DNA of 64,000 nt, from positions 3,286,001 through 3,350,000 of the forward strand of contig NZ_CP109132.1 in NCBI RefSeq assembly GCF_035918015.1, given 5' to 3'. Shown here piece by piece: positions 34,901-45,100 of the stretch (positions are counted from its first letter, which is position 1; each line of letters starts with the position of its first letter). The position numbers and the translations under genes are program-made. The DNA is from Streptomyces sp. NBC_01754. GTDB taxonomy: Bacteria; Actinomycetota; Actinomycetes; Streptomycetales; Streptomycetaceae. The notes under the pieces were generated by a model. That model had not been told where the DNA came from and did no database searches. It saw only the letters and a program-made list of their open reading frames with translations.

Positions 34901-36129
34901 CGTACGCGGCAGAGGTGACGTACGGCCTCCAGTAGGGAGGCGTTCGACAGGGCGCAGCCGCGCAGAGGGGCATCGGCGGTGGTGTCGTCGAAGAGGCCGC
35001 CGAGACCGGGCAGACCCATCTCGGGACGGCCGTCCTCGCGGCCCAACGCGTCCAGGACGATCCGCAGGGCGGCGTACTGGTCGGCGTGCGCGGTGCCCTG
35101 GCGGCGCAGGGCGTGGCGGCGCAGACGGGCGGAGCTGAAGTACTCGGCGTACCGCTTGCGGGCGTCGTCACTCGCGTCGGGGTGGTGAAGGGCCTCACGG
35201 TCCTCGGCGACGAAGAGGAAGATCATCCGGTAGGCGAGGCGCAGAAGCGCCGCGTGGAAGCGATCGGCGTCCAGGTTCTCGCGCAGGCCCTTGTTGGCCG
35301 GGTGGCGCAGGAAGCCGGTACCCAGGGTGGTAATGGCCCGCTGGACACCGTCGCGGTGGTGGTCGAGCGCCCGGGTGCCCGACGCAATTGCTTCCGTACG
35401 CCACTGCTCCAACCAGCACGCGGACGGGACTCCCGCATCACCTGTCTCGAAACGGGAGACGTGCAGCAGCCGGTAGAGCAGGACGAACTCGCTGAACAGT
35501 TCGCCGTCGAAGATGGCTTCGAGGTCGAACTCGACGTACGAGGCGGTGGCCAGGGCGTTGGAGTCGCGCAGCAGGCGCAGTTGCCGGCCGTTCGTGAGGA
35601 CGCCCCACAGGTTAGCCTCGCGGCGGTTCAGGCACTCCTGGAGGAGGGAGTGCGGGGGTACGGTACCGACACCGCCGGGCCGTTTGTCGAGCAGAGCGTT
35701 CCAGGCGGCCATGTGGACGGGCACGTGGTGCCAATGGTGGCTGATGGGGAAAACCCGGTCCGGGTCGCTGTCGGCGCGGTACGCGCCTGCCGTGACCGTG
35801 GTGATGCGGCCGAAGCCCAGCTCGTTGAAGAGCGGTTCGAGCCACTGGTCAAGGGCCAGGCCGGTAGGGTCCGCGGGCAGGTCGGCCTCGGCGCTGACCG
35901 GCAATTTCTCGCGGAGCTCGCGCCAAATGGCCTTGAGGTAGTCCCAGTGGCGTTCGGCCTCGTCGCGGACGGATCGCCGGGGGCCGATGACGTGGTAGTC
36001 GGCGGGGCCGGAGCCAGGGACGTCCCTGCTCTCCTTACTCTCCGAGATACGGACGAGCATGTCGGCGGGAAGCAGGCCGCCGACGGTGTGGACGGCGGAG
36101 AAGACCTGGTTGCGGGTAGTGGCGGACAT
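31972..36129 (-). CDS. Large N6-adenine methylase, DrmMI/PglX-like
   Basis: The 1385-residue protein has an N-terminal 450 residues that look like the helical/type IIG-like region before the methylase domain ([18 protein letters not shown] marks the entry). Motif I is [21 protein letters not shown] (about 515-535), with [20 protein letters not shown] following, and motif IV is [12 protein letters not shown] (about 793-804). A long C-terminal part would hold target recognition ([31 protein letters not shown]). There is no PD-(D/E)xK motif at the N-terminus. Size and motifs match the class 1 DISARM methylase and its PglX-type relatives. It starts one base inside the stop of the SNF2 helicase gene. 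It should mark host DNA as self for the operon's helicases and nuclease. Confidence 0.88.
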   Translation of the reverse strand: [1385 protein letters not shown]

Positions 36130-39050
36130 CAGGCGGCCTCTCCGTCTGCGGTGATCGGAGGCAGGTAGACATAGACGCCGAGGATGTCGGCGGGCTGCTG
36201 AGCAGTCACCTTCAGGCCCTGCACGATCTCGTCGGACGCGCGCCGGACCCGGCGGTGCGACTCATGCAGCTCTTCCGCGAGTCGGTCACCGTATGCGGCC
36301 ATGTGGTCCTGCGCGGAGTCCAGTTGCCCCAGCGTGCGCTGCATGGTCCGTTCCTGGAAGTAGTCGTCGGTGCTCTCGGTAGCTTTCGCGGTCAGCAGGG
36401 CGAGCGCCCGGTCCTCGGGGAGCCAGACCGGGTTCTTCGCCGTTCCCTCATAGGCGAGGAGGCGGGCGTCCTCGGCGACAATCCTCCGCTTCCCCTGCCG
36501 GGAGGGAAGCGTGAGGTGGAAGCGGTAGCGGACCAGAAGCAGGGTGGTGGGGACGGTCACGGCCGCCGTCGATACCACGCCGCAGCGACGGGCCGGGCGG
36601 CGGCCGGTGGCCTCCGTGTCAAGGGCCGTGTTGAGGACGTGGGCTGCGACCGCGCCGACGATGGGGTCCGTGCGGACAAGGGCCGCCTCGCCCCGGGCCA
36701 CGGCCGCCGTGGCGCGAAACGGGATGGGCCTCCCGGACTCGACGGCCTCTGCTCCCGCCACCGGAGCAAGGGCGTCGCGCAGTCCGGCGGGAACTCCGCT
36801 GACTTCGGCGGTGAAGTCGCCCGTACCGTCACCGGCTTCCACGACGTGCGCTTCTAGCGCGGCCAGGGCGTGGCGGACGAAGCCGCTTACTTCATCCGCA
36901 CGGCCCAGTGCGTCGCGGATGGCGGCGACCTCGCGGGCAACCTCCTCGGGGTGGATGGCACGCTGCGCGAAGCGGGAGCGGGAGGCGGTCTCGCGTTCTG
37001 CGGCGGAGTTCCACCTGCTCTCCAGCTCGGCGGCCCTCGCGTCCACGGTTTCCAAGGCGTCGACGGCGAAAAGCCCTTCCTGCTCGGGCTGGCGGCCCCG
37101 CATGAGGAGCCATTCGACGATCGCATCGGTGACGCCGGAAGACGCCTCATCGGGCACGGAGACCGAGATTCCGAGGTCCTTGCGGATCTGCCGGTGCTTG
37201 GCGATGAGGACTTCGAGGACCTTGCCGTCGATGCCGTTGTCGATGCCGTACAGAGTGATGACGCGGACCTCATCGCGCTTCTGACCGTACCGGTCCACAC
37301 GGCCTTCACGCTGGTCGTGGCGGGTGGGGTTCCAGGCCAGGTCGTAGTGGACGACGGCGTCGAAGTGGTGCTGGAGGTTGACGCCCTCGGAGAGGCAGTC
37401 GGTGGCGACGAGAACACGGCGGGCTGCCGGATCGTCTCCGGCGAGCGTCGCCAGCTCCTCGATGCGGGTGAGCCGCTGCTGCGGGGAGAGGGTGCCGGTG
37501 ACAGCTTTGACGACCGTCCTGGAGCCGAGCTTCTTCTCCAGGTGCTCGGCGACGTACTCGGCAGTCGGGATGTATCGGCAGAAGACGATCGGGTGATAGC
37601 CGTCCTTCAGCAGCGCCTTGAGGTGCCGGACGAGAGCTCCGAGTTTGAGGTCCTCCTCCGGGCCTTCCAGGGCGGCGGCCCGCTCGGCGAGGTCGGCCAG
37701 CCGGGCGCCGGCTCCTTCGGTCTCCGCACCCGGAGCCGCGTCCAGACCCTCAAGGGCATCGCTGTCAGCAGAGTCGCGGGTCAGCGGGGCAGCGAGCCGG
37801 TCGGCTTCCTCGGCACTGGCGGCGACTGCTGCGGCCGAACGGGTCGAAAGGGTCTGGGCGGCCGCCCTGGGCGAGGAGACCAGGGAACGCAGCAGGGCGA
37901 TCGCGGACCACCAGGCGATGCGCGCCTCGCGCCGCCCCTGCTCACCGGCCGCCTGGACACGTTCGCTCGCGTAGGCGATGGCGTCGTCGAGCAGCGCCCG
38001 GTAGGCAGGCGATAGCTTGTACTTCTCGTCCTTGGACTTGCGGTCGGAGGGGAACGCGGTCTTCTCGGCCAGACTGTCGTCGGCGAGCCCGCTCTCCTTG
38101 GTGAGGTACTGACGTACATCCCCGCGCTTGCGCTGCACGAAGTGCTGGGCGAGAAGCCGTCGTCCGCGGTCCGTCTCCAGGTCCACGCCGGCCAGTTCAG
38201 GCAGGACCAGGCCCAGCAGGTTCCGGAAACCGGACTCCTTCCCGCTGTGCGGGGTCGCGGTGACCAGCAGCAGGTGCCGCTCGGTATCCGCCGAGATGCG
38301 CCGCAGCAGCTCGTAGCGGAGCTGATTCTGGGTGGAGACGGTGTCGTCGGCGGCCACACAGGTGTGGGCCTCGTCGACGATGACGAGGTCGGGGCAGTGA
38401 TCTACGAAGTCGTCGCGATGCCGGGTGGACTTGATGTAATCCGTGGAGACGATGACGTGCGGGTACCGGTCGAAGAGCGACTGGCCGAGGTCCAGGCCGC
38501 GCTCCAGGCGGGAGACCGTGGAGGCGAGGACGAGTTCGGCGTCGATGCCGAACTTGGTGCGCAGCTCCTCCTGCCACTGTTCCGCCAGCGCAGGCGAACA
38601 GAGCACGGCCAAGCCCTTGGCTTCACCCTGGGCCAGAAGCTCCTTCGCGATCAGACCCGCCTCGACGGTCTTGCCGATGCCGACGTCGTCTGAGATCAGC
38701 AAACGGACGGTCTGCTGCCGCAAGGCCATCAGCAGTGGCACGAGCTGGTACGCACGGGGCTCGACCGCGATGCCCGCGAGGGAGCGGAAGGGGCCGGCGC
38801 CGGAGCGAAAACCGATTCGCAGGGCGGAGCGCAGGAGTCCAGCCGCCCGCTGGTCGCCGAGGTCAGCGGGCGACGGGGGCGCGAACTGTGCGTCCTGCAC
38901 TTGCTCGAACGCGGGGAAGACGGCCGAGATGTCGTCGTCCGAGCCACCGAGAGGACGCAGAACCAGCAGGTCGGGCTTGGTCTCGGGAAGGACAACCCAC
39001 TCCCGGCCACGGGCGGTGACCAGGGAGCCGGGAGTATAGGTGCGCGTCAT
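36129..39050 (-). CDS. SNF2/RapA-type helicase, DrmD-like
   Basis: The 973-residue superfamily 2 translocase has motif I LLISDDVGIGKTVEAGLIAKE (about 118-138; the Walker Gly-Lys-Thr is intact), motif II LVIVDEAHTC (about 218-227) and motif III LLVTATPHSGKESGF. The C-terminal RecA lobe has LVATDCLSEGVNLQHHFD and NPTRHDQREGRVDRYGQKRDEV (about 570-592). The last 350 residues are helical and end in an EEL-helix region. It resembles DrmD of class 1 DISARM and RapA-like ATPases that move on double-stranded DNA. It is the middle gene of the operon, 70 bases after the kinase-helicase gene and overlapping the methylase gene by one base. Confidence 0.88.
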   Translation of the reverse strand: MTRTYTPGSLVTARGREWVVLPETKPDLLVLRPLGGSDDDISAVFPAFEQVQDAQFAPPSPADLGDQRAAGLLRSALRIGFRSGAGPFRSLAGIAVEPRAYQLVPLLMALRQQTVRLLISDDVGIGKTVEAGLIAKELLAQGEAKGLAVLCSPALAEQWQEELRTKFGIDAELVLASTVSRLERGLDLGQSLFDRYPHVIVSTDYIKSTRHRDDFVDHCPDLVIVDEAHTCVAADDTVSTQNQLRYELLRRISADTERHLLLVTATPHSGKESGFRNLLGLVLPELAGVDLETDRGRRLLAQHFVQRKRGDVRQYLTKESGLADDSLAEKTAFPSDRKSKDEKYKLSPAYRALLDDAIAYASERVQAAGEQGRREARIAWWSAIALLRSLVSSPRAAAQTLSTRSAAAVAASAEEADRLAAPLTRDSADSDALEGLDAAPGAETEGAGARLADLAERAAALEGPEEDLKLGALVRHLKALLKDGYHPIVFCRYIPTAEYVAEHLEKKLGSRTVVKAVTGTLSPQQRLTRIEELATLAGDDPAARRVLVATDCLSEGVNLQHHFDAVVHYDLAWNPTRHDQREGRVDRYGQKRDEVRVITLYGIDNGIDGKVLEVLIAKHRQIRKDLGISVSVPDEASSGVTDAIVEWLLMRGRQPEQEGLFAVDALETVDARAAELESRWNSAAERETASRSRFAQRAIHPEEVAREVAAIRDALGRADEVSGFVRHALAALEAHVVEAGDGTGDFTAEVSGVPAGLRDALAPVAGAEAVESGRPIPFRATAAVARGEAALVRTDPIVGAVAAHVLNTALDTEATGRRPARRCGVVSTAAVTVPTTLLLVRYRFHLTLPSRQGKRRIVAEDARLLAYEGTAKNPVWLPEDRALALLTAKATESTDDYFQERTMQRTLGQLDSAQDHMAAYGDRLAEELHESHRRVRRASDEIVQGLKVTAQQPADILGVYVYLPPITADGEAA

Positions 39051-39120
39051 CGGGGCTTCCTCGTAGCGGTGTCAGCCGGTTCCACGGCCGGGCAGGGCGG
39101 ACAGTGCGGGCGTATCGTCA

Positions 39121-42100
39121 TCAGGACGAGCCGAGGCCGAAGTAGCGGGCGTGTTCGGCGGCGATGGCTTCCCAGTCGCCGCCTTCCGGGAAGCGGATGA
39201 CGTCCCACCGGGCGAGGAAGAGCCGGTCCTCGGCGTCCTCGTCCCGCCTCGCATCGTCCTCACCGCCGACGAAGACGGCGAGGTTGACCCCGGGCATCCG
39301 GTAGACGAAGTCGGGCCGGGCATCGGCTTCGGAGACCGTAACCCCCGCCTCGTCGGGCAGCCGGAGGCCGCGCTCCCTGAGCCAGTTCAGAAACTCCGTC
39401 TCGACCGCCGTGACGGAGGCTGCCCCACCGGCACCGGGGGCGGGAGTCGACACAGGGGCAGAGGCCGTCATGAGCCTCAGATGCTGCTCTGTCGTGGTCT
39501 CGCCGCGCTTCTCGCTCGTCGCCTCGGCGGAGGCGAGCCGCAGCAGCACGTCGGTGACATCGTGGCGGTTGATCACGCCGTGGTGGAGCTGGTTACCGTA
39601 GGTCAGCAGGCACTCGTAGCAGCCACGGGCACACGGCCGATCGGGGTGCGGACCCTTGTCGTCCCCGCCGTACTCGTCGAAATGGCAGATGGCCAGTGCC
39701 TGCAGGGCAGCCTTGGCCAGCGCCCCCGGCTCCGCCTGGAGGCGGCGCAGGACGCCGGCACCGCCCTCGGCGGCCTCGGTGAACAGCAGCCGGTCCCGCG
39801 GGCCGTCGGCCGGCGGCAGGAGCTCGCTGGTCAGTTCGGAGTCCTCCAGCTCGAAGGCCGTCTCGATGCCGCGTTCCAGGGCGTACATCAGGGTCAGGGC
39901 GACCGGTTCCGGCAGCGGCTCGTCGAGGGTGACGACAAGGATGTTGCGACGATCCTCAACAAAGGGGATGACCCGCTTCTTGCGGCGCTTGTCCTTGCCG
40001 TCTGCGTCGACGACAGGCATCTCGCTGGAGTCGCCGGAGGCGTCGGAGGCATCCCGCTCGTTCATCCATCGCCCGTCGGCGGGGTCGAGCCAGTAGCCGG
40101 GCGGCTCATTGTCCTTGGCGCGCAGCCTACCGACGTTGGTGATGCGGACGGTGGCGGAGTCGCCGTAGGTGAGCGTGGCGAGCGGACCGGTGGAGTCCGC
40201 GACTCGGGCGTCCTGTCGCCCCTGGCGCGCACCGTGCCGCCGGAAGCGGTACGACGTCTCCAGCCGGTAGCCGGCCCGGCGGCGCTCCTCCTCGTCGGAG
40301 GAGATGCGCTCCCGGCGCTGGGTGTAGACGGTGTGCAAGTGCAGCAGGCCGTAGGTCGGCGCGCCCAGCGGCTTTTTACACATGTCGCACTTGTCCCGGC
40401 GCAGTTCGGGTTCGTCCAGGTAGCCGCAGTGGCCGCAGCGGCGAGCCTCACTGGTGGAGATGTCGCCGGAGGAGTCGGGCGGCAGCTGGATGCGAGTCAC
40501 CTGGTAGCGGGCGCCCTCGTGGTAGATAAGCGCGCCGGGGCCGAACTCACGGATCGCAAGAAAGCGGGGGCGCTGGAGGTAATCGCCGTCGCCATGACGA
40601 CCACCCCGGCTGGGGATGAAGGCAGCGAGTGGCAGCCGGGGGAAGGAGTAACCGGGCAGGAAGCCCTCTGACGCGAGGTAGCGGTAGGGGTTGAAGTCCG
40701 ACAGGACGGAGCGATTGTCCGGGCTCTCGTTCTTGAGCAGGTTGAGCTGAGTCTCGGCCTGAGTGCGGCGGCGGAACGCCTGTCGGCGGTCCCCCTCGGT
40801 CAGGGTGTGATCGAGGACCCGCTTGTTCTGGACGTACTGGTCGACGAGGGCCGACCTGTATAGGTCGCGCCAACGGTCGAAGGCACGATCGAAGTTGCGT
40901 GGTGCCTTGCGTACGGCGTCCTCGATCCACCGCTCGTCCCACCAGGTGGTATCCCCGAACTGGGGCAGTAGCGGGCCGAGGATGCGCCGGGCCGCGTCCA
41001 CCGTGCGGGTCTGCGCGCCCGGCTCGTGGGAGGCGTCCCGGATCCCGTCGCGGAGAGCGAGCCCAGGAGTCGGGCTGCCGGAGTTCTCACCGTGGGCGAT
41101 GTCGAGGACTTGAGGAATCGCCCGGCCCAGCGTGAGCCCGGCCTCGGCGAGCCAGATGCCCTGGAGGTGTGAGCGGACCAGGTCCTCGTTGGCCAGGTCC
41201 AGGCGTGGCGGGGCGACGGCACCGGCGACCATGCGGTCCGAGCGGCGGAAATAGTACTGGTCGTGGCTGTTGCCGGTGGCGCAATACGTGGTGACAAGGG
41301 CGGGCTGACCGCTGCGCCCGGCCCGGCCGCTGCGCTGAGCGTAGTTGGCCGGGGTGGGAGGGACGTTGCGCATCATGACGGCGTTGAGCGAGGAGATGTC
41401 GACGCCGAGCTCCATCGTGGGGGAGCAGTAGAGCAGCTTGAGTTCGGCCTTGCTGAAGGCTTCCTCGCGCTTCTGCCGATCCTCGGGGTCGACCTGTGCG
41501 GTGTGCTCGCGGGCGAATAGGCCGGACAGGCCGTCGGCTGTCTCACGGTAGAGCTGACGGAAGAAGGCATTGACGCGCGGGCCGTCACCGCTGGGATAGG
41601 TGCGGGTGAGGGGGTCATGAGCGCCGGTCTCGCCCGTTCCGGCCCGCCAAATGATGGACGCCGCCGACACCCGGTAGCCGGTGACGGTCGCCGACGGCTT
41701 GCGAAAGCGCCCCGCCCTCTGTGGGGCAACGGACACCTCGGTCACGAGGCCGGCGTTCCTGAGGACCTTCAGCAGATCCTCGATGACCGTCTGGAGATCG
41801 GCGAAGTCCATCTTCTTGTCGAACCCGCGGTGCGTGCGACGCAGGTATTTCCCGTACTTGCCACGCGCGGACAGGAACAGTCCCGCGCGGTCCATCCCAG
41901 GCTTGGACGGCTGAGGGTAGGCGGTGGCAACCTTGGGGCTGTCGCTCTTGGAGAGCCTCCAGGGGTCCACAAGCCGCTCCTCGCTGGCGCTTTGAAGCGA
42001 GTCGAAATCGTCACGGAAGTACTGCACGTCGATGGCGAGCGACCGACGCATCTCGTCGAGCAACGCCTTCATGATCTCGGCACGCAGAGAAGCGTCGGCC

Positions 42101-45100
42101 TCGCGCAGCGACGGATGCACCTGCTCCCAGCGATCCTGGCGCTCGGCGACCCACTGGAGGTCGGCGTAGTCGATCTCCAGCAGTCCTGTCTGCTCCAAGT
42201 TCGGCATGGTGACGCGCCAGCCGCGCTCCAGATCGAGATAGAGGCGAAAGGCGATCACGTCCCGCAGGGTCCTGGCCGCGGCAGCGGCCAGACGCGGGGG
42301 CAGGTCGTCCTCGCCCGTGTATACGAAGGGGTCCAGGGCAAGGGCGTTAGCCACCCGGGAAGTCAGGTCCTCGTGTTGGATGCCTTCCGGGCCCGCGTCC
42401 ACTGCGGCCCGATACAGCGCCCCGCGCAATTCGGTGACCTGAACGAAGTCGTTGAAGTGGCCGGCCTGGAGAGAGGCGTCCTGCCGGTTGTCGACGAACG
42501 TGAGGAGCTTGCGTGCCGCCTTGGGAAGCGCTGCTTCCGGCACCCTGTCCAGCGAGCGAACGACGGAGGCGGAGATCAGCGAGGTCGCAGAGGATCGGCC
42601 TTCCTGGTCAAGGGTGGCCAGCTTGGCGAAGTCCTTGCCGCGAGTCTGCTCGTAGGAAACGGAACAGTGCAGGCAGAAGAGGAACGGGGCGGGGATAAAC
42701 GCCGCGTGCAGCTCGCCCTTGGACTCGTTGCCGTACGGATCAACGGTAATCGCCCGCGGCATCCGGTCCCGGTAGGACTTCTTGACGACCTCCTGCTCCC
42801 TGTCGTCGATCTCCAGCCAGGACTCCGGCAGCCGCCGGTCCGCGATGGCCTCTTCGGGGGTGTGGGGCCAGGGGGTCGTGTGCGGGTAGCGGTCCGAATC
42901 GATATAGAGGTAGCCGTCGCCGGCGCGGCCCCCGGTGGCGGCGGTATCGCGGCGCGGTTCGTAGCGAATCTCGCCGTCCTTCTCCGTACGCCACACGGTC
43001 AGGTACTCCTGACCGCACTCGCGGCAGAAGGCAAGCGGCATCAGGACGTGTCCGTCGGTACCGGGCCGGACCCGCTGGTAGTCGCGGGTGGGGTAGCGGT
43101 CGGCCTTGCTTTCTAGGGTGACGTAGACGGTGTCGCCCTTGGACAGGAACTGGTGGAGCCGGAAGGCGAACAGGGGACGTTCGGTGACGGGGTGGTACGC
43201 CTGCGATCCCGCTTCCAGCGTGTCCCGGAGGGCATCCGCGCACTGGGACTCCGCCACCCCGCTCTGTCCGGCGAGTTCGGCGGCGGCCTCCTCGATCTTC
43301 CGCGGCTTCTGGCGCACCAGCTGCCCCGTGGCGTCGTCGGTGCCGAGGCCGAAGTACGTCTCGATCCAGCGCGCGAGAGGATCGGTGACGAGGTCGGCGT
43401 AGGCGCTCGGGGCAGAGGTGCCCGTCAGGCGCTCGGCGGGGACGACGGTCGGAGTCTCGCCGGTGGCGCGGACCAGCGTCTCACCGATGATGTGCTCGGG
43501 CCCGACCTTCGTACCGAAGAGCTTGGTCGCCATGTCGGCCACCACTGTCTTCTGCCTCTCCAGGCTGCCTTCGGTAGACATCGTCGCGGACGTGCCGATG
43601 CACTGCACATCGTCGGCGCGACAGGCGTCGCGCACCCGGCGAATCAGCAGGGCCACGTCCGCGCCTTGTCGGCCGCGGTAGGTGTGCAGTTCGTCGAAGA
43701 CGAGGAAGCGCAGGCCCTCGGCCATGGCCACGAGGCTGTCGCGGTCGTCGGGCCGGGTGAGCATCAGTTCCAGCATCACGTAATTGGTGAGCAAGATGTC
43801 CGGCGGATTCTTGCGGATCTTCCTGCGGGTCTCGTCGTCCTCCTGGCCCGTGTAACGGGCGAAGGTGACCGGCTCGTTGCCCGCGCCGTAACCGTTGCGA
43901 AGATACTTCTCCAGCTCCTTGACCTGGCTGTTGGCGAGGGCGTTCATCGGGTAGACGATGATGGCCCGCACCCGCTTGGGTGCGTCGGGCCCGGCCTCCT
44001 GCCGCTCCTTGAGCACCCGGTCGACGATGGGCACCATGTAGGCGAGAGACTTGCCGGACCCGGTGCCGGTGGTCAGGACGTAGGACACGCCAACTGCCGC
44101 CGCGTCGATCGCCGCACGCTGGTGACGGTGCAGGGTGAGCGGCCGGCCGTCGCACACGGTGGAGTTCTCTGACTTACCCGCCTGGAAGATCTTCGCGCAT
44201 TCGGCGTGCAGAACCTTCTGCGCAGCCAGTTCGGCAACCGTTCCGGCGGAGGCGAAGAAGGGGTTGAGCGACAGCCAGGGGTTGGGCCACTGCGACTTGT
44301 CGTCGAGGTCCTTCTTCACGAAGTCCTTGATGCGCTCGTCGCGGATTACTGTGCCGCCCTCGGTGAACGAACGGTAGTCATCGATGAGCTGTTCGTGCAC
44401 ACCGAAGACGTCCATGCCGGAGCCGGACAAGGAGCGCTTCGCGGGCTTCGGAGCCGTCGGCTCGCAGGGCTGCGGTGTGGTGACCGACGCGGCCTCTTCA
44501 GTGGGCCGCAGCAGCCACTTCACCGGGTCGAAGTCCTGCCAGACCGGGAGAGAGCTGCCCTCCGTCACGAAGGGCAGCAGGGCCTCCCGTACGGCGACAG
44601 CGTCGGCCGGGCGATCGGCCGGGTTCTTCGCGAGGAGGCGGTCTACCAGGCGGGCCAGGGCCTCAGGCACATCCGAGCGGAGCAGACGCACCGGCGTCGG
44701 TTCCTGGTTGAGGTGCTTGTCACGGAAGTCGAAGGCGGTGTTGCCCATGAAGGGCGGGTTTGCCAGAAACATCTCGTGCAGCACGCACCCGAGGGCATAC
44801 AGGTCGGCGGCCTGGGTGACGAGGCTGGCTTCGAACTGTTCCGGCGCCATGTAGCGGGCTGTACCGACCGTCACTCCCGTGCTGGTCAGCTTGGTGCCGT
44901 CGGGGTCGTCGACGATGCGCCCGATCCCGAAGTCGAGGACCTTGACCGCGCCCCCACGGGTGAGCATCACGTTGCGGGGCTTGAGGTCCCGGTGGACCAC
45001 TTCGGCGGCATGAGCGGCGGCCAGGGCGTCGGCCATCTGAGCCCCGATGGCGGCGACCCAGGAGACCGGGAGCTGCCCCTCTTCCGCGATCAGGTCGGCG

